Part shown: in pieces, positions 54,443 to 64,000 of the stretch
How the letters are laid out: the number at the start of each line of letters is the position of its first letter
Position numbering within the stretch: position 1 is the stretch's first letter
Origin: Planctomycetota bacterium
GTDB taxonomy: Bacteria > Planctomycetota > UBA1135 > GCA-002686595
Direction: 5' to 3'
Assembly: GCA_002862085.1 (NCBI GenBank)
Contig: PKCK01000127.1
Location: 1-64,000, forward strand
Length of the DNA stretch: 64,000 nt
The notes under the pieces: generated by a model
What the model was told of the DNA's origin: nothing
Database searches by the model: none
What the model saw: only the letters and a program-made list of their open reading frames with translations
Made by a program: the position numbers and the translations under genes

Positions 54443-55431
54443 GCGGGACCGAGGGAGCGACGTTCCGGGTTCGCGCGGGCCTCGACGAGGCGGGCTACGG
54501 TCCGCTGCTCGGGCCGCTGACCATCGGCTACTCCGCGTTCCGGTGCGCCGCCGGCCGCGACGTCGACTGGCCGCGGCTGGACGCGGCGGTGACCGCCGAG
54601 CCGAGATCCGACGCGACGCACATCGTCGTCGCGGACTCGAAGAAGGTCTTCACCCGCAACCCCCGCGGCGAACGACGCCTCGAGACGGCAGCGCTGACTT
54701 TCCTGCGCGCGGCCGGCCGCGACGTCGACTCGGGGCTCGACCTCGTGGCAGCGGCGCCCTGCGGCCTCGCGCCGGACGGCGCGCTGCTGGCCCGGCACCC
54801 GTGGTACGGGGAGCTACCGGCCTCGCTCCCCCACCGGGTGTCCGCCGAAGAGCTCGCGACGCGCTCCTCGAAGCTCGACGCCACCCTCGGTGACGCGGGC
54901 GTCGAGGTCGCCGATGCCGGGGTCGTGGTCGTCCCGGCGGGCGCCCTCAACGATTCCTTCGCGAACACGTCCAACAAGGGGGCGACCCTGTGGTCGTTCA
55001 ACTCGGGCGTCATCGCGCATCTCTTCGAGCGCTTCGGCGACGAGGGGCTCGACCTGACGGTCGACCGCCTCGGTGGCCGCGCCCGCTACGGGCGCCAGCT
55101 GAGCGCGCTGATCCCGTTCTCCGTGGTGCGGGTCGTCGCCGAGTCCTCCTTCGAAAGCCGCTACCTCGTCGAGGCGCAGGGCCGCACCATGGCGATCCGC
55201 TTCGTCCAGAAGGGGGACCGCGACTCCCTCCCCGTGGCCCTGGCGTCGTGCCTGGCCAAGTACGCCCGCGAGCTCGTCATGGGGGCGTTCAACGAGCACT
55301 TCGGTGCCCTCTACCCCGCGGTCGCTCCCACGGCGGGCTACGTGACCGACGCGCGCCGCTGGCTCAACGAGGTGTCGCAGGAGCGCCCCGACGCGCTCCC
55401 GAACAGGGACGACCTCGTCCGATCCCGGTGA
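54439..55431 (+). CDS. divergent RNase HII-like protein
   Basis: The GTG at 54439 overlaps the lgt stop; the product has 330 residues, against ~200-220 for RNase HII. The catalytic pattern of the RNase H fold is recognisable: 'GLDEAGYGPLLGPL' (Asp16, Glu17), 'ADSKKVF' (66-71; DSK of RNase HII), 'LTVDRLGGRARYG' (third Asp) and 'DRDSLPVALASCLAKYARELVM' followed by 'AGYVTDARRW' (cf. the SIAAAS.LAK...GYGT end). Extra segments of ~50 residues occur after the DSK motif and between the later motifs. It likely cleaves RNA in RNA/DNA hybrids or is a planctomycete-specific nuclease; activity is unproven. Confidence 0.7.
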   Translation: MSGTEGATFRVRAGLDEAGYGPLLGPLTIGYSAFRCAAGRDVDWPRLDAAVTAEPRSDATHIVVADSKKVFTRNPRGERRLETAALTFLRAAGRDVDSGLDLVAAAPCGLAPDGALLARHPWYGELPASLPHRVSAEELATRSSKLDATLGDAGVEVADAGVVVVPAGALNDSFANTSNKGATLWSFNSGVIAHLFERFGDEGLDLTVDRLGGRARYGRQLSALIPFSVVRVVAESSFESRYLVEAQGRTMAIRFVQKGDRDSLPVALASCLAKYARELVMGAFNEHFGALYPAVAPTAGYVTDARRWLNEVSQERPDALPNRDDLVRSR

Positions 55432-55498
55432 GAAGCGGCCCGGTATCCTTCTCGAACGTTCCTCCGTCCCGCACCACGCTGCCACACCCGCGTCACCC

Positions 55499-56821
55499 TT
55501 GAAGATCGCGATCCTCGGCGCCGGCATCTCCGGCATGGCCCTCGCCCGTTTCCTCGAGCAAGGGGGCGTGCCCCGTTCTTCGATCACCCTGTTCGAGGCG
55601 GGCTCCGTCGCGGGTGGGCTGTGCCTCTCGAAGACCGTCGACGGCTTCACCTACGACGTGGCTGGCGGACACATCCTCTTCAGCAAGGACGCCCCCGCCA
55701 TGCAGTGGATGAAGGACGAAGCCGGCGGCGACGAGGCCTTCGTCCAGCGCGATCGGAACACCAAGATCCGCTTCGAGCAGGAGTGGGTGCACTACCCCTT
55801 CGAGAACGGCATCGGGGACCTGCCCAAGCAGGCCAACTTCGACTGCCTCAAGGGCTACGTCGAGGCCTGGCACCAGCGCAAGGTCACGGGCTCGGAGGCC
55901 CCCAAGGACTTCAAGAACTGGATCCAGTGGCGCTTCGGCGACGGCATCGCCCGCCACTTCATGGACCCCTACAACGAGAAGATCTGGAAGCGGCCGCTCG
56001 AGCAGATCACCAGCGACTGGGTCGCCGGCCGCGTGCCCGACGCGCCGGTCGAGGACGTCCTGCGCGCCGCGGTGGGCATTCGCACCGAGGGCTACACCCA
56101 CCAGGCGATCTTCTTCTACCCGAAGCAGGGCGGCTTCCAGGGGATCACCGACGGCCTCGCCGCCACGCTCGGGGATCGGGTTCGCCTCAACACCCCGGTG
56201 ACGAGCGTCGTGAAGAAGGGTGAGGGCTGGAGCGTCAACGACGAGGACTTCGACGTCGTCGTGAACACCGTGTCGCTGACCTACGTGCCCGACTTCGTGA
56301 AGGACGTGCCGGACCACGTCGCGAAGGCGATGCGCGAGCTGGAGTACAACGGGCTCGTCACCTACCTCATCGCGCTGGATCGGCCGGAGCATCCGAATCT
56401 CTCGTGGATCTACCTGCCCCAGAAGAAGCAGGGCCCTGCGAACCGGGTGACCTACATGTCGAACTACTCCCCCGGTAACGCGCCGGAGGGGAAGACGTCG
56501 TTCCTCGTGGAGATCACCACGCCAGGTGGACAGCCGTTCCCCGGGCCCGAGCTCGAGCAGGACATGCTCCAAGGCCTCGAGACCGCGGGTCTCCTGAGGC
56601 GGGACGAGGTGCTGTTCATCGATCGGAGCCAGGTCAACCACGCCTACGTCGTCTTCGATCACGAGTACGCCGAGCGCCGGCGCGTGGCGCTCGACTGGAT
56701 GGAGGAGCAGGGGCTCCACCCGCTCGGCCGCTTCGGCCGCTTCGAGTACGACAACTCGGATCAGTGCGTCATCAAGGCCCGCGAGAAGGCCGCGGAGATG
56801 CTGCCCTCCCTCCTGGGCTAG
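55499..56821 (+). CDS. FAD-dependent amine-oxidase/UDP-galactopyranose-mutase-like protein
   Basis: The TTG at 55499 starts exactly at the Rossmann motif ('KIAILGAGISGMALARFLEQ'), which binds FAD; there is no ATG upstream in frame and no Shine-Dalgarno. 440 residues. Features are 'ITLFEAGSVAGGLCLSKTVDGFTYDVAGGHILFS' (second FAD segment, typical of UDP-galactopyranose mutase and protoporphyrinogen oxidase-like families) and 'FMDPYNEKIWKRPLEQITSDWVAGRVP', reminiscent of UGM-like sugar-nucleotide enzymes. A role in glycan precursor synthesis is plausible; the reaction cannot be fixed. It stands alone, followed by a 16-bp hairpin. Confidence 0.8.
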   Translation: MKIAILGAGISGMALARFLEQGGVPRSSITLFEAGSVAGGLCLSKTVDGFTYDVAGGHILFSKDAPAMQWMKDEAGGDEAFVQRDRNTKIRFEQEWVHYPFENGIGDLPKQANFDCLKGYVEAWHQRKVTGSEAPKDFKNWIQWRFGDGIARHFMDPYNEKIWKRPLEQITSDWVAGRVPDAPVEDVLRAAVGIRTEGYTHQAIFFYPKQGGFQGITDGLAATLGDRVRLNTPVTSVVKKGEGWSVNDEDFDVVVNTVSLTYVPDFVKDVPDHVAKAMRELEYNGLVTYLIALDRPEHPNLSWIYLPQKKQGPANRVTYMSNYSPGNAPEGKTSFLVEITTPGGQPFPGPELEQDMLQGLETAGLLRRDEVLFIDRSQVNHAYVVFDHEYAERRRVALDWMEEQGLHPLGRFGRFEYDNSDQCVIKAREKAAEMLPSLLG

Positions 56822-56838
56822 TCCCGGACGACGCGGCC

Positions 56839-56889
56839 GAAGAGGCCCCGCGCGACGCCCGTCCGCCGGGTGACGCGCGGGGCCTCTTC
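56839..56889. terminator. 16-bp perfect hairpin between convergent genes
   Basis: GAAGAGGCCCCGCGCG (56839-56854) pairs exactly with CGCGCGGGGCCTCTTC (56874-56889) over a 19-nt loop, 17 nt after the + strand stop and 13 nt after the - strand stop at 56903. There is no T tract beyond TTC. It is probably a bidirectional terminator. Confidence 0.72.
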
Positions 56890-56902
56890 CTCGCTGGCCC
56901 GC

Positions 56903-57328
56903 TCAGGACGAGGGTTCGCGCCCCAGGCGCTCGGGCGCGATGATCTGGACCAGCATCGCGGTGATCGCGGCCAGCGGGACCAGGCCGGTCAGCGGTGTCA
57001 TGAAGTACACGCCGGTCATCGCCATGATCACGAGCCGCAACCTGGGCGGAGCGCCGAGCAGGCCGGCGTAGACGTAGCCCGCGAGCATCCCGAGGGGCAG
57101 GCCGATCAAGCCCAGGGGCCCCGCGGTCAAGAGGTCCGCCGCGTCGAGGAAGAGCGCGAGGAGGACCGGCGCCGACCGCCGCCAGAGACGATCACCGAAG
57201 GCCGCGGGAGGGCTCGCCGCCCCGCTCCCTGCCCGCTCCTCGCCGAGCCGCTCCGCATCGACCTCGACGACCTCACGGGCGCCGCTCCCGCGCTGCCGGG
57301 TGTCGTCGTTCCTGGCGGCCTCTCTCAT
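56903..57328 (-). CDS. small hypothetical membrane protein
   Basis: The ATG at 57328 gives 141 residues; an in-frame ATG at 57367 is possible but would leave only 15 nt to the divergent gene. The N-terminal ~50 residues are charged and cytoplasmic-looking. Hydrophobic segments follow ('APVLLALFLDAADLLTAGPLGLIGLPLGMLAGYVYAG' and 'LRLVIMAMTGVYFMTPLTGLVPLAAITAMLVQII'), with two to four membrane helices. I recognise no family. It diverges from the gamma-glutamyltransferase gene. Confidence 0.62.
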   Translation of the reverse strand: MREAARNDDTRQRGSGAREVVEVDAERLGEERAGSGAASPPAAFGDRLWRRSAPVLLALFLDAADLLTAGPLGLIGLPLGMLAGYVYAGLLGAPPRLRLVIMAMTGVYFMTPLTGLVPLAAITAMLVQIIAPERLGREPSS

Positions 57329-57382
57329 CGCTCTGCAGCGGGCCTTACCCGCGTCCGGGCGGTTCATTCTAGAGTGCGGACC

Positions 57383-59101
<1,719 letters not shown>

Positions 59102-59105
59102 GGCG

Positions 59106-60662
59106 ATGGGCACCCCCGAGGACGTCTTCGGCCTGCTCGAGGCCGGCCTCGCCCTCGACCCGGGCGCCGTGGCGATCTCGGCGGGCGCGTCCTCCGCGGA
59201 CTACGCGTCCCTGCACGCCGCCGCGATCCACCTCGCAGCGGCTCTCCGGGCCGGGGGCATCGGCCCCGGGGACCGGGTCGCGCTGCTCGAGAGGAACACT
59301 CCCGCGTTCCTGATCTGGACCTTCGGCGCCGCGGCGGTCGGTGCGATCCTCGTGCCCGTCAATCTGCGCCTCGCCGCGGCCGAGCTCCGCGCCGTCCTCG
59401 ACGACGCGGCCCCGCGCCTCGTGGTGGCGCACGAGGAGTTCGAGTCCGTCCTCGGGGAGGCCCTCGCGCTGAAGAGCGAGGTCGACGCTCCCGAGGTCCG
59501 CTGGCTCGGAGACGGCGAGAACGCGGAGCCCCTCGGGCTCGCGACCGGCGCTGGCGCCGCGCCCGCTTTCGAGCGTCACCACGCGGGTCCCGGCGAGGTC
59601 GCGCACCTCTACTACACCAGCGGCACGACCGGCCGCCCCAAGGGCGTCCCCCTGACCCACGGCAACGTCGTCAGCCACGCGCTGGCGGCGACGAGCGAGC
59701 TCGACCTCGCCGCCGACGACGTGTGGGGCCACATCGCCCCCATGTTCCACCTCGCCGACGCGTGGGCGACCCTCGCGATCACGGCGGTCGGCGGCGCCCA
59801 CGCGTTCCTCCCCCACTTCGAGGCGCGCGAAGCGCTCGGGTTGATCCTCGAGCAGAGGGTCACGGTGACCAACCTCGTGCCAGTGATGCTCCAGCGCATG
59901 CTCCACGAGGTGAGGAGCGGAGCGGTCCCCGTGGACGGCCACGGGCTGCGGCTGGTCCTCTCCGGCGGCGCCCCCATCGCGCCCGCGACGGTCATGGACG
60001 TGCTCGAGACGCTCCGCTGCGAATACGTCCAGACCTACGGCCTGACCGAGACGAGCCCTTACCTGACGCTGGCGATCCTGGAGCCACGCCACCGGAAGCT
60101 GCCGGAGGCGCGCCAGCTCGCGATCAGGGCTCGAACCGGGCGGCCCTTCGAGACGGTGGAGCTGGAGGTCGTGGACGACGCCGGGGTCCCGGTCCCTCGG
60201 GACGACCGCACGGTCGGTGAGATCGTCGCGCGGGGCTCGTCGGTGACGCCCGGCTACTGGAACCGCCCCGAGGAGACGGCCGCTGCTTTCCGCCGCGGCT
60301 GGTTCCACACGGGCGACCTGGCGACCATCGACCGGCACGGCTGGGTCGACATCGTGGACCGCAAGAAGGACGTGATCGTCAGCGGCGGCGAGAACGTCTA
60401 CTCGATCGAGGTCGAGAGCGCGCTGCTCGCGCACCCAGCGGTGCTCGAGTGCGCCGCGTTCGGCGCACCCTCCGAGGAGTGGGGCGAGGAGGTGCGTGCC
60501 GCTGTCGTCCTCACGGCCGAGGTCTCCACGGAAGAGCTCCGTGAGCACTGCCGCGGCCTGATCGCGCGCTACAAGGTGCCCCGCGCGATCGAAGTGCTCG
60601 ACGCGCTCCCCCGGACAGGCTCCGGCAAGATCGCCAAGAGGCTTCTCAGGCCGCGAAGCTGA
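59106..60662 (+). CDS. AMP-forming acyl-CoA synthetase
   Basis: The 518-residue ANL-superfamily enzyme has the P-loop 'YYTSGTTGRPKGVPLTHGN' (A3), 'YGLTETSPY' (A5), 'GWFHTGDLA' (A7), 'DRKKDVIVSGGENVYSIEVE' (A8) and the catalytic lysine in 'GSGKIAKRLL' (A10). It activates a carboxylic acid to its acyl-AMP and then to acyl-CoA; the sequence gives no acid specificity. It is co-oriented 4 nt after the gamma-glutamyltransferase gene and probably co-transcribed, though no functional link is obvious. Confidence 0.92.
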   Translation: MGTPEDVFGLLEAGLALDPGAVAISAGASSADYASLHAAAIHLAAALRAGGIGPGDRVALLERNTPAFLIWTFGAAAVGAILVPVNLRLAAAELRAVLDDAAPRLVVAHEEFESVLGEALALKSEVDAPEVRWLGDGENAEPLGLATGAGAAPAFERHHAGPGEVAHLYYTSGTTGRPKGVPLTHGNVVSHALAATSELDLAADDVWGHIAPMFHLADAWATLAITAVGGAHAFLPHFEAREALGLILEQRVTVTNLVPVMLQRMLHEVRSGAVPVDGHGLRLVLSGGAPIAPATVMDVLETLRCEYVQTYGLTETSPYLTLAILEPRHRKLPEARQLAIRARTGRPFETVELEVVDDAGVPVPRDDRTVGEIVARGSSVTPGYWNRPEETAAAFRRGWFHTGDLATIDRHGWVDIVDRKKDVIVSGGENVYSIEVESALLAHPAVLECAAFGAPSEEWGEEVRAAVVLTAEVSTEELREHCRGLIARYKVPRAIEVLDALPRTGSGKIAKRLLRPRS

Positions 60663-60735
60663 GCCCTGCGGAGGAACCGCGGCGAGACGCCGAGCATCAC
60701 AGGAGTGAGGCACGTTCGATTCACGCGCTGCAACC

Positions 60736-63198
60736 ATGATGTTCCACACCCTCTCCGCCGTCACGGTCGCCCTCGCGGCCTCGCTCAGCCCCCAGGGCGT
60801 CCAGGTCACCCCCGACGTCGGCCCTCTTCACCGCGCCCCCGACGGCGCGGTGCCGGACGGTGACCCGGATCGGGTCCGTGTCTCGGGACAGCGCCTCGGC
60901 GCGGACGCCGTGAAGGAGCCCCGGATCGAGACCATGAAGGCCGTGCTCGCCCGCGCGGCGGAGTGGGTCCAGCCCGCGGAGAACCGGCGCGTGCGCAACG
61001 GCCGGCAGGGCGAGTGGCGCGTGCCCTCGCGCAAGGATCGCTCCTTCCCTGCGTCGGGCACGAAGTGCCTCATCAACCGCTGGGGCGACACGTCCATGGG
61101 CATCGGGCTCGGCCGCGAGCGTGACGTCGCGCAGGTGATGATCGCGCGCCACGGCGGCGCCGGCATCGAGGCCGAGGCCGTTCGCGTCCTCGGCTTCCGC
61201 GCCGGGGTCCAGGTCGCGGTGACCCCGTGGCTCGAGGCCCCGGGCGACGCGCCGCGCGCGCTGCGAATCGACTTCCGCGACGTGGACCGCGTCGTGTTCG
61301 AGGCGCGCCCGAGCGCCACCGGCGCCGGCTACTTCGCGATCGACGATCTCGTCCTCGGGGGCGCGCGCGGGCTCACGGAGACCCTCGACTTCGAGGACCT
61401 CACCTGGGACGAGCGGCCCGCGACCACCGGGTACCGCGGACTCGACTGGGAGAAGGGGACGGGCTCCTTCGAGCCCCCCGCGCCGCGCATCGTCCCGGCG
61501 CCCCGGGAACCGGTGCGGCCGGGACTCGCGCCCCCGGGATCCGAGAGCGCCATGCGCGGCGCGGGCGGCGGCGGAACCGCGCCGACTCTCCTCCGCCACT
61601 TCAGCGGCCCGCGGCTCGGCGACCCGGGCGCAGGCTTCATCCCGCCCGACACCTGCGGCGCGCCGGGGATCGATCACTTCTGCGCGATCGTCAACCAGAA
61701 CCTCTCGATCTACGAGAAGGCCACGGAGAACCGCGTACTGAACGTCTCCCTCCAGAACTTCTGGGGCGCCACCGGCTCCGTCGGCGATCCGCGTATCGCC
61801 TACGACTTCGCGCACGACCGCTGGTGCGCCATCGCCACGGACTTCGGCGAACTGCTGTACTTCGCCTATTCGCTGAGCGCGGACCCGACAGGAGCGTGGT
61901 TCAAGGCCTCCCTCGACCTCGCCGAGGGGTTCGACGCCGGCCGCTGGATCGACTACCCGACCCTCGGCGTCGACAGCCGCGGCGCGTTCGTCGAGGCCTA
62001 CATGGTCGGTAGCCCGGCGCGCATGAGCATCTTCGCGATCGACACGGCCCCGCTGCGCACGTCGACGCCCGCCGTGGGCACCGTGACCGCCTTCCGCAAC
62101 CTGACCTGGGACGGAGCGATCCAGCACGCCAGCCAGGTGGACGACGCCGGAGCCTCGTGGATGGTCTCCACGGGCTCGAGCGCGGGCCTGCGCCTGCGTC
62201 GCATCGACCCGCCGATGACCGCCCCCACGCTGACGAGCTTCTCGGTCGGCGTGCCCGGGTACGGGGAGGCGCCCGACGCCCCGGCTCTCGGCAGCACGGT
62301 CGACATCAACACCGGCGGGACACGGCTCATGAACGCGGCGTACGCCGGCGGCTCGATCTGGACGGCCCACTGCGTCGAGCGCGGCGGACGCGCGGCGGCC
62401 CGCTGGTACGAGGTGGACCCGACGACCCAGACGCTCCTCCAGAGCGGCAACGTCGAGGACCCCAGCCTTCACTTCTACTTCCCCTCGATCGCCGCCGACG
62501 CGAACGGGAACGTGGTCATGGGATTCAGCGGCTCGGACGCCCAGAGCTTCCCGAGCTGCTACTTCACGGGGCGCCTCTCCGGGGACCCCTCCGGGGAGAT
62601 GGCGCCTGCGGAGCTCTACGCGGCGGGGCTCGCCTCCTACACGCTCACCGACGGCGCAGGGCGCAACCGCTGGGGCGACTACAGCCTCACCTCGCTCGAC
62701 CCCGTGGACGGCAGCTTCTGGACCATCCAGGAGCGCACGCGCAACCAGAGCGACAGCTGGATCACCCAGATCGCGCAGCTCGAGCACTCCGACTGCGGGC
62801 AGGTGGAGACGGTCTGTACGGCCTTCCCCACCCCGGGAGGCACGTTCCCCACCATGGTCACGAGCGGGAGCACGAGCGTCACCGCGAACGACTTCGCGCT
62901 CCTCGCGACGGGCGTCCCTCCCGGCCAGTTCGGGCTGTTCTTCTACGGCCGTGATCCTGGCTTCCTCGTGCTCGGCGACGGGCTGCTCTGCATCGATCAG
63001 CCGCTCTACCGGATCATGCCGGTGGTCCAGGTGTCACCCTTCGGCGTCGCGAGCCTCCCCCTGGACCTCACGAGCCCGCCCGATCCCGCGGGGACCATCT
63101 CCGCCGGCGAGACCTGGAACTTCTCCTTCTGGTTCCGACAGGCCTCCCCCGGCGGCTTCAACTTCGCCGGCGGGCTCGGCGTCACGTTCTGCGAATGA
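60736..63198 (+). CDS. large secreted protein with shared C-terminal beta domain
   Basis: The 820-residue product has a signal peptide (TLSAVTVALAASLSPQG). Residues ~100-250 include a jelly-roll-like block ('GIEAEAVRVLGFRAGVQVAVTPW', 'GAGYFAIDDLVLGG'). Residues ~270-690 look like a propeller or sialidase-like repeat region ('FIPPDTCGAPGIDHFCAIVNQNLSIYEKAT', 'RWGDYSLTSLDPVDGSFWTIQER'). Residues 693-820 form the ~128-residue beta domain also found in 18074-20614, with conserved 'NDF.L.A.G.P..QF.LF', 'LCI' and 'GETWNF..WFR' positions. It is probably extracellular. No enzyme motif is recognised. Confidence 0.82.
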   Translation: MMFHTLSAVTVALAASLSPQGVQVTPDVGPLHRAPDGAVPDGDPDRVRVSGQRLGADAVKEPRIETMKAVLARAAEWVQPAENRRVRNGRQGEWRVPSRKDRSFPASGTKCLINRWGDTSMGIGLGRERDVAQVMIARHGGAGIEAEAVRVLGFRAGVQVAVTPWLEAPGDAPRALRIDFRDVDRVVFEARPSATGAGYFAIDDLVLGGARGLTETLDFEDLTWDERPATTGYRGLDWEKGTGSFEPPAPRIVPAPREPVRPGLAPPGSESAMRGAGGGGTAPTLLRHFSGPRLGDPGAGFIPPDTCGAPGIDHFCAIVNQNLSIYEKATENRVLNVSLQNFWGATGSVGDPRIAYDFAHDRWCAIATDFGELLYFAYSLSADPTGAWFKASLDLAEGFDAGRWIDYPTLGVDSRGAFVEAYMVGSPARMSIFAIDTAPLRTSTPAVGTVTAFRNLTWDGAIQHASQVDDAGASWMVSTGSSAGLRLRRIDPPMTAPTLTSFSVGVPGYGEAPDAPALGSTVDINTGGTRLMNAAYAGGSIWTAHCVERGGRAAARWYEVDPTTQTLLQSGNVEDPSLHFYFPSIAADANGNVVMGFSGSDAQSFPSCYFTGRLSGDPSGEMAPAELYAAGLASYTLTDGAGRNRWGDYSLTSLDPVDGSFWTIQERTRNQSDSWITQIAQLEHSDCGQVETVCTAFPTPGGTFPTMVTSGSTSVTANDFALLATGVPPGQFGLFFYGRDPGFLVLGDGLLCIDQPLYRIMPVVQVSPFGVASLPLDLTSPPDPAGTISAGETWNFSFWFRQASPGGFNFAGGLGVTFCE

Positions 63199-63204
63199 AC
63201 GAAG

Positions 63205-63251
63205 CGCGCCCGGCCCTGCGCGCGCCTGCTGGCGCGGCGGGGCCGGGCGCG
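63205..63251. terminator. nested hairpin between convergent genes
   Basis: CGCGCCCGGCCC (63205-63216) pairs with GGGCCGGGCGCG (63240-63251), a 12-bp stem. Its loop contains a second stem, CGCGCC/GGCGCG (63221-63236). It lies 6 nt after the + strand stop and 25 nt from the glycyl-tRNA synthetase stop, with no T tract. It fits a bidirectional terminator. Confidence 0.65.
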
Positions 63252-63276
63252 TCGACGCTGCGGGCGCCGGAGCGGC

Positions 63277-64000
63277 TCAGCTCGGCCGCTTCCAGCCGGA
63301 CAGGCGCTCCATGAGGTAGGTGAGCAGCTCGCCGACCTCGACCTTCTCCTGGGCCATCGAGTCGCGCTCACGCACGGTGACCACTCCGTCCGCCACGGTG
63401 TCCCCGTCGACGGTCACGCAGAAGGGCGTGCCGATCTCGTCCTGGCGTCGATAGCGGCGACCGATGGCGGCCTTCTCGTCGTAGAAAGTACTCATCCGAG
63501 CGCGGCGCAGCATCGCCTCGACCTCGCGGGCCTTCTCCGGCATCCCGTCCTTCTTGACGAGCGGGAAGACCGCGCAGGTGATGGGCGCGATCTCCGGGTG
63601 GAAGCGCAGCACGACGCGGGTGTCCTTCTCGAGCTGCTCCTCCTCGTAAGCGTCGATGAGGAACGTGAGCGCCATGCGGTTGACGCCGCCGGCGGGCTCG
63701 ATCACGTACGGCGTGTAGTGCTCCTTGGTCTGCGGATCGAAGTAGACGAGGTCGGTGCCGGACGCCTCGGAGTGACGCTTGAGGTCGAAGTCGGTGCGGC
63801 AGGCGATGCCCTCGAGCTCGCCCCAGCCGAAGGGGTACTCGTACTCCACGTCGGCCGTGGCCGTCGAGTAGTGGGCGAGCTCCGACGCGTCGTGCTCGCG
63901 CATGCGCAGCTTCTCGGGGCGGATACCGAGCTCGGTGTACCAGTTGAATCGCTCGGTCCGCCAGAAGTCGTACCACTGCGCCTCGTCGGCGGGCGGGACG
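63277..64000 (-). CDS. glyQS: glycyl-tRNA synthetase (alpha2 type), 3' part
   Basis: The frame is open through the right edge, so the N-terminal part is missing; 241 residues are visible. It matches the dimeric alpha2 class II glycyl-tRNA synthetase of archaea, eukaryotes and many bacteria. Motif-like stretches are 'QWYDFWRTERFNWYTELG', 'YSTATADVEYEYPFGWGELEGIACRTDFDL', 'YVIEPAGGVNRMALTFLIDAY' (motif 3 region with the class II Arg) and the anticodon-binding end 'RMSTFYDEKAAIGRRYRRQDEIGTPFCVTVD'. The ATG at 63903 is internal, not the start. It charges tRNA-Gly. Confidence 0.93.
   Translation of the reverse strand, partial: VPPADEAQWYDFWRTERFNWYTELGIRPEKLRMREHDASELAHYSTATADVEYEYPFGWGELEGIACRTDFDLKRHSEASGTDLVYFDPQTKEHYTPYVIEPAGGVNRMALTFLIDAYEEEQLEKDTRVVLRFHPEIAPITCAVFPLVKKDGMPEKAREVEAMLRRARMSTFYDEKAAIGRRYRRQDEIGTPFCVTVDGDTVADGVVTVRERDSMAQEKVEVGELLTYLMERLSGWKRPS

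Noticed and set aside
60721-62787. A 688-codon - strand frame opposite the large secreted protein
   Set aside because: Antisense shadow with no signal peptide or domain; the opposite strand has a signal peptide and a shared C-terminal domain.

Overview
The window is a GC-rich (about 70%) bacterial chromosome segment that best fits the phylum Planctomycetota. The reasons are secreted squalene-cyclase-fold and PQQ-propeller proteins, very long Ala/Glu coiled-coil proteins, a kinase fused to a STAND-type ATPase and helical repeats, minor-pilin genes, many genes without a visible Shine-Dalgarno, several TTG starts, and a C-terminal beta domain shared by unrelated secreted proteins. The assignment is inference from gene content; no rRNA or tRNA gene is present to confirm it.

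Layout. 2-12965 (+): a secreted/envelope cluster with a PQQ-propeller protein, three squalene-cyclase-fold proteins, a membrane protein, a 1096-residue coiled-coil protein and a low-complexity secreted protein. 12981-13907 (-): unknown coiled-coil protein. 14064-17936 (+): NHL protein, FixH/YtkA-like protein and di-haem MauG-type peroxidase. 18074-20614 (+): choice-of-anchor B protein. 20700-23777 (-): three minor-pilin-like genes. 24009-28533 (-): operon rlmI-thiS-thiG-CPBP protease-gamma carbonic anhydrase-larE. 28682-32193 (-): HEAT/TPR protein and an unusual sigma-54-activator-like protein. 32416-37148 (+): nusA-infB-rbfA without rimP or truB at their usual places. 37250-38671 (-): cysS. 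38821-42408 (+): kinase/ATPase/TPR protein. 42457-49499 (-): WaaP-like kinase, KptA-like protein, purE-purK, small hypothetical, rhodanese and phosphodiesterase. 49578-52589: carboxypeptidase-regulatory-like protein, Cys/Met PLP enzyme and FabZ-like dehydratase. 52612-53457 (-): a Pus10-type pseudouridine synthase. 53570-63198: lgt, RNase HII-like protein, FAD oxidoreductase, small membrane protein, gamma-glutamyltransferase, acyl-CoA synthetase and a large secreted protein. 63277-64000 (-): 3' part of glycyl-tRNA synthetase.

Most notable is the Pus10 homologue. Pus10 is known as an archaeal/eukaryotic tRNA pseudouridine synthase, while bacteria normally use TruB, whose usual place after rbfA is empty here. 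The Pus10 protein and the KptA-like RNA 2'-phosphotransferase both end in an acidic/proline-rich linker followed by the same terminal peptide, FGAGLE, encoded by different synonymous codons. This suggests an undescribed C-terminal docking motif on RNA-modifying enzymes. A second candidate system is the secreted squalene-cyclase-fold cluster at the left end, whose cyclase-like proteins lack the DXDD catalytic motif.

No stretch longer than 300 bases lacks a gene. The largest gaps are the nusA-infB spacer (283 nt), 23778-24008 (231 nt) and the nusA leader (222 nt); each is described below.
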